Made by a program: the position numbers and the translations under genes
Source: Muricauda sp. SCSIO 64092
Lineage (GTDB): Bacteria; Bacteroidota; Bacteroidia; Flavobacteriales; Flavobacteriaceae
NCBI RefSeq assembly: GCF_023016285.1
Contig: NZ_CP095413.1
Span: forward strand, 2,852,001 to 2,916,000
Length of the DNA: 64,000 nt
Direction: 5' to 3'
The notes under the pieces: generated by a model
Databases searched by the model: none
What the model was told of the DNA's origin: nothing
Seen by the model: only the letters and a program-made list of their open reading frames with translations
Shown here: positions 53,868 through 61,788 of the stretch, in pieces
Numbering within the stretch: position 1 is the stretch's first letter
How the letters are laid out: each line of letters starts with the position of its first letter

Positions 53868-53916
53868 ATGATGGAATGCCCAAGAATCCTTTATTTTACA
53901 TAGACCAAAAAACAGT

Positions 53917-54906
53917 ATGGAACCTTTCTTTACCAAGAAACCTATCCGCTGGGGGATTATAGGTTGTGGCAATGTGACCGAAGTAAAAAGTGGACCACCC
54001 TATCAAATGACCCAAGATTTTGAATTGGCCATGGTAATGCGACGGGATGATGGGAAGGCCAAGGATTATGCCATCCGCCATAAGGTGCCCCATTGGACTA
54101 CGGATGCCGGGGAAGTCATTGAAAACCCTGGGATTGACGCGGTGTATATTGCGACTCCCCCGGACACCCATAAGTTTTATGGCCTGCAAGTGGCAAGGGC
54201 AGGGAAACTGTGCTGTATCGAAAAACCGATGTCCCCCTGTTATGCAGATAGCCTGGAAATTTACAATGCTTTTCAGGAAAGGAATATCCTCTTGTTTGTT
54301 GCCTACTATCGCAGGTCCCTTCCAAGGTTCCGCAAAATAAAGGAATGGCTGGACTTAGGATTGATAGGCGAAGTACGGCACATCCATTGGGTAAAAACGA
54401 GGACCGCAAGTCCCTTAGATCTGAGCGGTGAATACAATTGGCGCACCGATGCCAAAATTGCCCCCGCCGGTTATTTTGATGATTTGGCCAGTCATGGATT
54501 GAACCTTTTTACCTATTTACTTGGGGATATTACGGAAGCAAAAGGGATTGCCTCTAATCAGCAGGGATTGTACACGGCTTTTGATGCCATCACGGGAAGT
54601 TGGAAACATAAGAACGGGGCAACCGGTTCCGGCAGTTGGAATTTTGGAAGCCACGAGCCCAAAGATCATGTGGAAATCTTGGGTTCCAAAGGGGAGATTC
54701 GGTTCTCGGTTTTGGATGAATCCCCGTTGGAATTGATTTACGGCTCAAATAGGGAGTCCGTTTTTATTGAACATCCCAAACATTTACACCAGTATCATGT
54801 GGAAAATATGCGCAAGCAATTGTTTGGGGAGGCAAAACATCCTTCTTTGGGCAGTTCAGGCCTGCATACCAGTTGGGTGATGGACAAAATATTGGGAGTG
54901 ATCTAA
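53917..54906 (+). CDS. Gfo/Idh/MocA family oxidoreductase
   Basis: This 329-residue NAD(P)-dependent enzyme has the Rossmann start RWGIIGCGNVTEVKSGPPYQ, the family motif CIEKPMSP (EKP around 103-105) and a C-terminal beta sheet with GYFDDLASHGLNLFTYLLGD. It probably oxidises or reduces a sugar or inositol derivative. It is monocistronic, behind the terminator at 53844, and meets the next gene tail to tail with a four-base overlap. Confidence 0.9.
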   Translation: MEPFFTKKPIRWGIIGCGNVTEVKSGPPYQMTQDFELAMVMRRDDGKAKDYAIRHKVPHWTTDAGEVIENPGIDAVYIATPPDTHKFYGLQVARAGKLCCIEKPMSPCYADSLEIYNAFQERNILLFVAYYRRSLPRFRKIKEWLDLGLIGEVRHIHWVKTRTASPLDLSGEYNWRTDAKIAPAGYFDDLASHGLNLFTYLLGDITEAKGIASNQQGLYTAFDAITGSWKHKNGATGSGSWNFGSHEPKDHVEILGSKGEIRFSVLDESPLELIYGSNRESVFIEHPKHLHQYHVENMRKQLFGEAKHPSLGSSGLHTSWVMDKILGVI

Positions 54907-55343
54907 TTGGAAATAATAACGGAATTGCCGGACAAAACCGCCCGGTAAGGCTTCAGATTGTAAAATCTGCTGCCATCGTCAGGAGGGTTGAGCAATTGTC
55001 CAAAGAATAGATTGTATTCAAAATCATCACAGGGGCAACGTACATTTTGGCCTTCCAAGGTCATCGTAGAACAATCACTGGGCGCTTGGTTGGGGCAACT
55101 GGCTTCCCATGCCACGAATTGATTGCCAGTTCCGGTTCGCATCACAAATGCACCTCTTATTCCAACGCCGTCGTTACCAACGTAAATAGGATTCCCAATA
55201 TTGTTAAGGTCAGTATATAAGGGAAGGTTAAGGTTAAGTTCAAACCTAAAATTGGCATCCGGTAGAAAAGGGTTTCTATTGGGACTATCACTTTCGCATG
55301 AAAACAGTAAGGGTATGAAAATCAGGTAGAAAAGCTTTTTCAC
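54903..55343 (-). CDS. Rieske-like lipoprotein without histidine ligands
   Basis: This 146-residue lipoprotein has lipobox LLFSC (Cys16) and ESDSPN after it. The body resembles a Rieske fold: VAWEASCPNQAPSDC and QNVRCPCDDFEYNLFFG sit where CxH and CxxH would be, but the two histidines are Asn/Asp, so a normal 2Fe-2S Rieske cluster is unlikely. The four cysteines (83, 91, 103, 105) could form disulfides or bind another metal. It precedes greA divergently. Confidence 0.65.
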   Translation of the reverse strand: MKKLFYLIFIPLLFSCESDSPNRNPFLPDANFRFELNLNLPLYTDLNNIGNPIYVGNDGVGIRGAFVMRTGTGNQFVAWEASCPNQAPSDCSTMTLEGQNVRCPCDDFEYNLFFGQLLNPPDDGSRFYNLKPYRAVLSGNSVIISN

Positions 55344-55391
55344 GGCATCTAATTTTAGGTAAAAATCACTAAATTTTGTGTATATTTGCGT

Positions 55392-55475
55392 TAAATCCTC
55401 GCTAAAAGCTGTGCAGGCACGGTGAAAGCAGAGGATTTTTCAATTAAAATAAGGAAGAACCGTGGGGAGAACCCG
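55392..55475 (+). ncRNA. Structured 5' leader of greA with possible pseudoknot
   Basis: AAATCCTC (55393-55400) pairs perfectly with GAGGATTT (55431-55438). The enclosed loop contains CACGGT (55418-55423), which is exactly complementary to ACCGTG (55459-55464) downstream, giving a potential pseudoknot. A small hairpin GGG-AGAA-CCC (55465-55474) follows at once. A TATATTTG box (55381-55388) directly precedes it. No known riboswitch consensus was recognised. Confidence 0.5.
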
Positions 55476-55514
55476 TCTTTTCCCTAATGGTCTTTTGTGT
55501 TAAATATGAATGTT

Positions 55515-55991
55515 ATGTCGAAAGTTTCTTACTATACCGCAGAAGGATTGAAAAAATTGAAGGAGGAATTGGACCAGCTAAGGGATGTGGAGCGCCCCAA
55601 GGCTTCGCAGGCAATTGCCGAAGCACGTGATAAGGGGGATTTATCGGAGAATGCCGAATATGATGCCGCTAAGGAGGCCCAGGGGCTTTTGGAAATGAAA
55701 ATCGCCAAATTGGAAGAGACGGTAGCCAATGCTCGTATCATAGATGAATCCCAATTGGACACTTCCAAAGCATTGGTATTGTCCACGGTTAAAATTCGTA
55801 ACCAGGCCAATAAAATGGAAATGAAGTATACCTTGGTGGCCGAGAGCGAGGCAGATCTAAAAGCTGGAAAAATATCGGTTACCTCCCCAATCGGCAAAGG
55901 ACTACTGGGTAAATCCGTAGGTGATATTGCGGAAGTTCAAGTGCCCAACGGAACCCTAAAATTTGAGATTTTGGAAATCAGCCGTACCTGA
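55515..55991 (+). CDS. greA: Transcription elongation factor GreA
   Basis: This 158-residue protein begins MSKVSYYTAEGLKKLKEELD and has the GreA coiled coil with AEARDKGDLSENAEYDAAKE (the acidic D-x-x-E tip that enters the RNA polymerase channel) and the C-terminal FKBP-like domain (VTSPIGKGLLGKSVGD). The start at 55515 gives the standard GreA length; two earlier in-frame starts add nine or six residues. It follows a structured leader and is closed by a terminator. Confidence 0.95.
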   Translation: MSKVSYYTAEGLKKLKEELDQLRDVERPKASQAIAEARDKGDLSENAEYDAAKEAQGLLEMKIAKLEETVANARIIDESQLDTSKALVLSTVKIRNQANKMEMKYTLVAESEADLKAGKISVTSPIGKGLLGKSVGDIAEVQVPNGTLKFEILEISRT

Positions 55992-56017
55992 ACCAAAAGG
56001 GAAAAGCCCTATCTTTA

Positions 56018-56046
56018 ATCCTGTCCGGGTATGGGCGGGATTTTTT
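56018..56046 (+). terminator. Terminator of greA
   Basis: ATCCTGTCC (56018-56026) pairs with GGGCGGGAT (56033-56041) with two G-T wobbles, followed by six T. The HIT gene begins 16 bases later. Confidence 0.75.
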
Positions 56047-56061
56047 ATTTGTACGTTAAAC

Positions 56062-56451
56062 ATGGCCAGTATTTTTACTAAAATCATCAATGGGGAAATT
56101 CCTTGCTATAAGATTGCGGAAACCGAGGATTTTTTCGCTTTTTTGGACATTAACCCAAATTCCAAAGGCCACACCTTATGTGTCCCCAAAAAGGAAGTGG
56201 ACAAAATTTTGGACCTGGACGAAGAAACCTATTTGGGATTAATGGCCTTTTCCAGAACGGTGGGTAAGGCCATAGAAGCTTCCATTCCTTGTGAACGGGT
56301 GGGAATAACCGTAATTGGATTGGAGGTCCCCCATGTGCATGTGCACTTAATTCCATTGCACACCATGGCAAATGCCACTTTCCAAAGCAAGGTGCAAATG
56401 CCTTCCGAGGAATTTGAGGATATTGCCTCCCAAATCCGGGGAAAACTTTAA
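56062..56451 (+). CDS. HIT family protein
   Basis: This 129-residue protein begins MASIFTKIINGEIPCYKIAE and has the histidine triad HVHVHLIPL (H91, H93, H95), so it is a nucleotide hydrolase or transferase of the Hint branch. The start is chosen at the Met after the greA terminator; an upstream frame start overlaps greA without homology. It overlaps the next gene tail to tail by four bases. Confidence 0.92.
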   Translation: MASIFTKIINGEIPCYKIAETEDFFAFLDINPNSKGHTLCVPKKEVDKILDLDEETYLGLMAFSRTVGKAIEASIPCERVGITVIGLEVPHVHVHLIPLHTMANATFQSKVQMPSEEFEDIASQIRGKL

Positions 56452-56798
56452 GGGGTGTTTTCCAAGTAAAAATAAACGCCAATGGCTACGGCCAGGGTAA
56501 AAAGAAGTAATAGTAAATAGAACAGGCTTGTGAACCTAACGGACGCCTTATCCGGAGTTACCAGTTTGTTAAAGTATTCAAATACCCTTTCAATGTCCAC
56601 GGTCCAATTTACGGGATAGATGATCGACTCGCATTTTTTACACTTTATTTCATGGCTTACCTCAGCAGTGGTACGATGAAAAAAGGAATTGAAGGTATGT
56701 TTTTGATAAAAGGTAAGCTGTAGTTCCTGATTGTAGCACTCAGGACAATTATTGGTAATGTCCGCTTCTTTTATGACAACCTGCTTTACTTTTGACAT
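56448..56798 (-). CDS. Zinc-ribbon membrane protein
   Basis: This 116-residue protein has a zinc ribbon with CPEC (18-21) and CKKC (53-56) and one C-terminal membrane helix (about 90-111, YLLLLLFTLAVAIGVYFYL). The cytosolic side carries the ribbon, as in many small Bacteroidota proteins of unknown function. It lies three bases downstream of the histidine kinase gene, so the two are co-transcribed. Confidence 0.7.
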   Translation of the reverse strand: MSKVKQVVIKEADITNNCPECYNQELQLTFYQKHTFNSFFHRTTAEVSHEIKCKKCESIIYPVNWTVDIERVFEYFNKLVTPDKASVRFTSLFYLLLLLFTLAVAIGVYFYLENTP

Positions 56799-56801
56799 AC
56801 A

Positions 56802-57947
56802 CTAGGCAATGCGAAGGGAAATCTGCATAATGGTACCCTCCTTACTGGACGAAAGTACTTTAATTTTTCCTTTATGGTACTCCTCTATAATTCTTTTAAC
56901 TAAAGATAGACCAAGTCCCCATCCCCTTTTCTTTGAGGTAACGCCTGGGTTAAAAATATTTTGAAAATCACTTTTTGGGATTCCATGACCGGTATCGGAA
57001 ATAAGTATGTGTACCTGGTTTCCTGCCTTTTCAATTTGAACGGCAATATTGCCCTTTCCCTTCATTGCATCTATCCCGTTCTTGACCAAGTTTTCAATAC
57101 TCCAATTGTAAAGCGGGGGATTCAGAAGCACGGGAAGTTCATCTATCTGGGAATTAAAGGAAAAATGAATGAGTTTGGAACTTCGCTTTTTTAGGTAGTC
57201 AAAGGCCTTGATGGTTTCCAGGACAATATCATGGATTTCCAGATTTGGAGTGGAACCTATTTTGGAAAACCGTTCCGTAATGGTATGCAATCGGGAAATG
57301 TCCTTTTCAATTTCTTTCGTGATTTCCGGATTGATTTGTTCACTTTTCAGCAATTCGTTCCAACCCAATAAGGAAGTTAGGGGAGTGCCAATTTGATGTG
57401 CGGTTTCCTTGGCCATACCCGCCCATAGTTTGTTTTGTTCCGAAGCTTTATTCGTCTTGAAGAAAAAGAAGATAACGGTCCCAAATAAACAAATGATCAA
57501 CAACAGGGCAATGGGATAGTACTTGAGCTTATTCAACACCTCGGAATTTCCATAGTACAGGGTCTGGAGCAAATCCCCGCCTTGAATGATCTCTATTGGC
57601 TTGTTTTCCCCCGCGAATTTTTTGATTAGGGACTGGATCTTTAAAGAGTCCTCAGCGATTTCAAGAGGTATGTTGTGTGTTTTTATGGAACCCTCCTCGT
57701 TCACCAGGATCATTGGGGTAGAGGTATTGTTGCCCATAATGATCAGGGGCAAATTGCCCAATTCCTGATCAATTGGTGATTGGAGCACTTCAAGCTCCGC
57801 AGCGGCCCAATTCTCCATTTTCAGGCGTTCCTCTTCTTTGAATTTTTCAAAAAAGCTGTTGGTGTTCCATAAAATAAGACTTACCACAACAAAGGCAGAA
57901 ACAAGTAAAAAGATATTGGATGTCCGCTTTTTGGGGTTGAATTTCAT
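56802..57947 (-). CDS. Sensor histidine kinase
   Basis: This 381-residue kinase starts at MKFNPKKRTSNIFLLVSAFV. Two membrane helices (about 11-29 and 145-163) enclose a periplasmic sensor. The H-box is the variant MAKETAHQIGTPLTS (H184), and the ATPase boxes are NLVKNGIDAM and GWGLGLSLVKRI. An earlier in-frame Met (58070) would run into the divergent promoter and is rejected. No response regulator gene lies beside it. Confidence 0.9.
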   Translation of the reverse strand: MKFNPKKRTSNIFLLVSAFVVVSLILWNTNSFFEKFKEEERLKMENWAAAELEVLQSPIDQELGNLPLIIMGNNTSTPMILVNEEGSIKTHNIPLEIAEDSLKIQSLIKKFAGENKPIEIIQGGDLLQTLYYGNSEVLNKLKYYPIALLLIICLFGTVIFFFFKTNKASEQNKLWAGMAKETAHQIGTPLTSLLGWNELLKSEQINPEITKEIEKDISRLHTITERFSKIGSTPNLEIHDIVLETIKAFDYLKKRSSKLIHFSFNSQIDELPVLLNPPLYNWSIENLVKNGIDAMKGKGNIAVQIEKAGNQVHILISDTGHGIPKSDFQNIFNPGVTSKKRGWGLGLSLVKRIIEEYHKGKIKVLSSSKEGTIMQISLRIA

Positions 57948-58016
57948 ACGAATTCCTGTTGGATATAAAGATACTGGAAAAAGGATTCTTTTGTTGAAAA
58001 AGGATGGGATACCATA

Positions 58017-58047
58017 GTTGCGCCGCGCTCCATTTTCCCTATTTTTG
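58017..58047 (+). promoter_or_regulatory. Promoter of the DUF3127 gene
   Basis: GTTG at 58017-58020 and TATTTTTG at 58040-58047 are separated by exactly 19 bases. This gives a full Bacteroidota promoter with a start of transcription about 16 bases before the ATG at 58069. Confidence 0.65.
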
Positions 58048-58068
58048 GTGAACATAAAATTAATACGC

Positions 58069-58449
58069 ATGGAAATTCAGGGAAGGATAAAATTGATAGA
58101 TGAAACCAAAACCTATGGCACCAATGGTTTTAGAAAACGCGAACTTGTCGTTACCACTGAGGAGCAATATCCCCAACATATTTTGGTGGAATTTGTTCAG
58201 GACAAAACAGATTTATTGAACAGTTATCAAGTAGGACAATTGGTAAAGATCAGTATTAATCTAAGGGGTAGGGAATGGGTCAATCCCCAAGGGGAGACCA
58301 AGTATTTCAATTCCATCCAGGGTTGGCGTATTGAAAATATGGAAAACGCCGCACAGAACAACCCGGAAATGCCGCCCGTTCCCCCAATGGAAGCTTTTGA
58401 ACCTGCAGAGGAATTCTCAGACGACGATCACGACGACCTTCCTTTTTAA
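58069..58449 (+). CDS. DUF3127 OB-fold protein with SSB-like acidic tip
   Basis: This 126-residue protein begins MEIQGRIKLIDETKTYG and carries the DUF3127 pattern KRELVVTTEEQYPQHILVEF and REWVNPQGETKYFNS, which reads as an OB fold. The C-terminus is disordered and ends in DDDHDDLPF, nearly identical to the SSB tip of this genome (EEDDDLPF). It may bind single-stranded nucleic acid and recruit the same partner proteins as SSB; that is inference from the tip. It is followed three bases later by the transporter gene. Confidence 0.8.
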   Translation: MEIQGRIKLIDETKTYGTNGFRKRELVVTTEEQYPQHILVEFVQDKTDLLNSYQVGQLVKISINLRGREWVNPQGETKYFNSIQGWRIENMENAAQNNPEMPPVPPMEAFEPAEEFSDDDHDDLPF

Positions 58450-58452
58450 CCA

Positions 58453-59829
58453 ATGGGCTTTACCAAGCTCATAGAACATACTTTTAGGCGCTTTTTACCT
58501 TCTCCATTTACAATTGCAGTGTTGCTTACCGTATTCACCTTGGCCCTGGCCTTGGTTTTTGGTAAAGCACCTGAGGAAGGTAATCATTTGTTTCATGTAC
58601 TGAGGCTATGGGAACAAGGGATTTGGAACAACGGGCTATTGGTCTTTGCCTATCAGATGATGTTGATTTTGGTTCTTGGGCATGTATTGGTACTGAGCAG
58701 GCCCATGGAGCAATTGATCATGCGACTGACGGGATTTGTTAAAAACCCTGCGAACGCAGCCATTTTGGTTGCATTGCCCACGATGCTGGTTTCATTTTTT
58801 AATTGGGGTTTGGGATTGATTTTTGGGGCCCTTTTGGCAAGAAAGGTCGGGGAATATGCCCAAGAACGGGATATTCCCATTAACTACCCCCTCATTGGTG
58901 CCTGTGGGTACTTGGGATTGCTGGTTTGGCATGGGGGGATCAGTGGTTCTGCACCTTTAAAGGTCTCCGAGAAAGGACATCTGGAAGGGCTGATGAAAAG
59001 CTTTCAGAACAATGTATTGGTGCATGGGTTGCCCGAATCCATTTCCACCTTGGAGACGGTTTTTAGTATGGCAAATATGCTCACCTTTATTGTGGTAGTA
59101 CTGTCAATTTCAGTATTGGTGTATTATTTGGGACGGAGAACAAAGCCTACCGCAATGGATTTACGTCCGTATCAATTTCAGAAGATCCATAAACAAGGAC
59201 TTTCAGGAGCCGAAAAATTGGAACATTCCAAACTATTGTCCTTAACATTTGGCGCATTGATTTTGGTAGCCTTCCTTGTCCAATATCTCCCCTTTCTAAA
59301 AAAAATGAACTTAACCCCCAATTTATTGAACTTTTTCATGTTGGGGCTTGCCATTATACTCCATGGGAGCTTTTCAAGTTTTTTAAGGGCCGTGGAAGAG
59401 GCCATAGGTGATGTCTCCGGCATCCTGATACAATTTCCGCTCTATTTTGGCATAATGGGGGTAATGGGGGGCAGCGGAATGATAGGGCTAATTTCGGATT
59501 TTTTCGTATCCATCAGCAGCAGTACCACTTTGCCCTTATTTACCTTTTTTAGTGCAGGTTTGGTGAATGTATTCGTTCCCAGTGGTGGAGGTCAGTGGGC
59601 CATTCAGGGTCCCTTGGTGCTGGAATCCGCAATGGCTTTGGGGGTTCCCCTGCCCAAAGCGGTGATGGCCTTGGCCTATGGGGACCAGGTAACAAATATG
59701 CTTCAACCCTTTTGGGCCTTGCCATTATTGGGCATTACAAAGCTAAAGGCCAAGGAAATTTTACCCTACACCCTGTTGTTTATGTTTTTGGGCGGTACCA
59801 TCTACATTGTGGGATTATTGTTTTTTTAA
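58453..59829 (+). CDS. Short-chain fatty acid transporter (AtoE family)
   Basis: This 458-residue membrane protein has about 12 helices and the AtoE-type pattern LVSFFNWGLGLIFGALLARK, YLGLLVWHGGISGSAPL and VNVFVPSGGGQWAIQGPLVL. The family moves short-chain fatty acids such as butyrate. It starts three bases after the DUF3127 gene. No acyl-CoA transferase genes are beside it. Confidence 0.88.
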   Translation: MGFTKLIEHTFRRFLPSPFTIAVLLTVFTLALALVFGKAPEEGNHLFHVLRLWEQGIWNNGLLVFAYQMMLILVLGHVLVLSRPMEQLIMRLTGFVKNPANAAILVALPTMLVSFFNWGLGLIFGALLARKVGEYAQERDIPINYPLIGACGYLGLLVWHGGISGSAPLKVSEKGHLEGLMKSFQNNVLVHGLPESISTLETVFSMANMLTFIVVVLSISVLVYYLGRRTKPTAMDLRPYQFQKIHKQGLSGAEKLEHSKLLSLTFGALILVAFLVQYLPFLKKMNLTPNLLNFFMLGLAIILHGSFSSFLRAVEEAIGDVSGILIQFPLYFGIMGVMGGSGMIGLISDFFVSISSSTTLPLFTFFSAGLVNVFVPSGGGQWAIQGPLVLESAMALGVPLPKAVMALAYGDQVTNMLQPFWALPLLGITKLKAKEILPYTLLFMFLGGTIYIVGLLFF

Positions 59830-59870
59830 GGGAATTTGCAATAATTTTGGATAAAAATTGCACTGTGGAA

Positions 59871-60542
59871 ATGGAAGGTAAAGGCTTGCCACTTTATTTT
59901 TTGGATGATCGATTGGAATTCCCTCCCGTGGAGAATGCGAATGCGGATGGGCTATTGGCGGTTGGAGGGGATTTGTCCCCAGAACGGATTTTACTGGCGT
60001 ACAAAAATGGAATATTCCCTTGGTTTAATGATGATGACCTTATCCTGTGGTGGAGTCCCGATCCCAGGATGGTCCTGTTTCCGGAAAAAGTAAGGATTTC
60101 CAAGAGTATGCGGAAGGTAATGCAAAGTGGAACGTTCCGATTGACAAAGAACGAAGCTTTTGATGTGGTATTGGACCATTGCGCCAAACAAAAACGAAAA
60201 GGGCAGCAGGGTACCTGGATTACCAAAAATATGCGGGAGGCTTACCTACAACTCCATCAAAAAGGATTTGCAAAATCGTATGAAGTCTGGAGTGATGACG
60301 AATTGGTTGGAGGCCTTTATGGCGTTGACCTAGGAGGTGTTTTCTGTGGGGAAAGCATGTTCAGTAAGGTTTCCAATGCCTCAAAATATGCCTTTATAAA
60401 ATTAGCCCGGGAACTGTCCCAAAAAGGGTATGCCCTAATTGATTGCCAAGTGCATACCAAACATCTCCAAAGCTTGGGGGGAGAAGAAATACCCCGGAAA
60501 AAATTTATAGGGATTCTAGAGCGAAACGTTAAAGGTGCTTAA
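59871..60542 (+). CDS. aat: Leucyl/phenylalanyl-tRNA--protein transferase
   Basis: This 223-residue enzyme adds Leu or Phe to N-terminal Arg/Lys of proteins for N-end-rule degradation. Signatures are LLAVGGDLSPERILLAYKNG, FPWFNDDDLILWWSPDPRMV and GVFCGESMFSKVSNASK, with LIDCQVHTKHLQSLGG at the end. ATG 59871 is chosen because the frame before it belongs to the end of the transporter gene. It overlaps the next gene tail to tail by 27 bases. Confidence 0.93.
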   Translation: MEGKGLPLYFLDDRLEFPPVENANADGLLAVGGDLSPERILLAYKNGIFPWFNDDDLILWWSPDPRMVLFPEKVRISKSMRKVMQSGTFRLTKNEAFDVVLDHCAKQKRKGQQGTWITKNMREAYLQLHQKGFAKSYEVWSDDELVGGLYGVDLGGVFCGESMFSKVSNASKYAFIKLARELSQKGYALIDCQVHTKHLQSLGGEEIPRKKFIGILERNVKGA

Positions 60543-61202
60543 GAAGAAAAGCACATGCTGTAGGTCTTGACTAAAATCCTCCGTTCGGTATTCCACACCA
60601 AATTGAAATTTGGAAGTATCACTTACTCTCCACCCTAAATTCAATGTCAAACGGGCGTCATATTGAGGCATGGTTCCGTTGGCTATGCTTAAAAGACTTT
60701 CCGCGTTTCCAACAAAATAGGGCTCTCCCACATCCAGCTTTTCACCTTGTAAGGGAAAGTCGAGGCTGAAACGGTAGCGAAACCGATGTGTGGTCCGGGC
60801 ACTTGTTATTCGTTGCTCTGTTCGCCATCGCTGCCCATACCGGATTACAAACGGTTTGGAGGTAATATTGTACTGCTGTGTAAGTCTGAGTTCATTGGTT
60901 CCGTCGTCAAACCCTTCTCGAAACCTATATAGGACTCCAAAGGCAATACTTTGGTTATCCTGAAGTTGCAGATTGGAAAAATGGACCAAGTCCAAATGCC
61001 GTACATTAAGTTGTAACTCCTCCTCCTCAAAAATATAGTTACGGTTCTGAAGGGAAAAATTATGGGAATACGTCTCCGTAACCCCATAGTTAATGGCCAG
61101 CGAAGGTTGCCAATAGGCAGTTAGGTTTTCTTGGGAGTGTCCTAAAAAAACAATGAAAAGGAAGGGCAGGGATAACCACAACGGTCTACTGGAACAGCAC
61201 AT
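60516..61202 (-). CDS. DUF2490 outer-membrane beta-barrel protein
   Basis: This 228-residue protein has a signal peptide ending GHSQ (about residue 24) and then alternating beta strands of the DUF2490 type: YRFREGFDDGTNELRLTQQY, PFVIRYGQRWRTEQR and FGVEYRTEDFS, ending in FFLSTFNVSL with the C-terminal aromatic pattern of barrels. Function is unknown. Its start overlaps the end of the next upstream gene by 17 bases, so they are co-transcribed. Confidence 0.8.
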   Translation of the reverse strand: MCCSSRPLWLSLPFLFIVFLGHSQENLTAYWQPSLAINYGVTETYSHNFSLQNRNYIFEEEELQLNVRHLDLVHFSNLQLQDNQSIAFGVLYRFREGFDDGTNELRLTQQYNITSKPFVIRYGQRWRTEQRITSARTTHRFRYRFSLDFPLQGEKLDVGEPYFVGNAESLLSIANGTMPQYDARLTLNLGWRVSDTSKFQFGVEYRTEDFSQDLQHVLFFLSTFNVSL

Positions 61203-61767
61203 GGTCGTATTTGGTTTTTACCGCTTTTCGGGTCAAAAGATGTTCACCATTGGCATCAAAGGTCAATTCAAATTCCCCGTACCCATTTTCATCTTTTGTG
61301 GCAATGATCAATTCATACTTGAGTTTTGGGAGGATTCGATTTTGAAAGGCCTCTTTTAAAGTTTGTGCTGCATCACCGGTATTTACATATTGCCGTTGTA
61401 TCTTTTTAATGCGATATTTTTTATGATTCGACTGTAAATATGTGGTCATATTGTCAAAGGCTGCATTGGGAATGTCCGTTTGTTTTATAAGGAGTTCCAC
61501 ATCTTCCAATGCTCCTTTTTCGTCAAATTCGATACTGTAGTGAAGCTTGTCTTTTTTGAACTTTACTTCATACGATGATTTTTCACCGTCTCGTTCCTTG
61601 TAGTAACGCAATCGTTTTGTGTTCTCCAAGTAATTGGACAATAAAGCCAAAACCCCGTTGGGGAGTTCCTTTTTGTCTATTCTAAATTCCTGTTCCTGCT
61701 TTTTTTGGCCAAAAGACGCAACGCAAAAGAAGAGGAGGATAACCAAGGTTGGGGATTTTAGTAACAT
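61186..61767 (-). CDS. Secreted protein with two PepSY-like repeats
   Basis: This 193-residue protein has signal peptide MLLKSPTLVILLFFCVASFG. The mature part reads as two PepSY-like units: KELPNGVLALLSNYLENTK with SSYEVKFKKDKLHYSIEFD, and IPNAAFDNMTTYLQSN with LKYELIIATKDENGYGEFEL. It resembles the two small PepSY-like proteins at 44961 and 45480 in pattern, not in close sequence. It heads a two-gene unit with the DUF2490 barrel, which may be its outer-membrane partner. Confidence 0.65.
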   Translation of the reverse strand: MLLKSPTLVILLFFCVASFGQKKQEQEFRIDKKELPNGVLALLSNYLENTKRLRYYKERDGEKSSYEVKFKKDKLHYSIEFDEKGALEDVELLIKQTDIPNAAFDNMTTYLQSNHKKYRIKKIQRQYVNTGDAAQTLKEAFQNRILPKLKYELIIATKDENGYGEFELTFDANGEHLLTRKAVKTKYDHVLFQ

Positions 61768-61788
61768 GCTTCCTTATACTGCAGTTTT

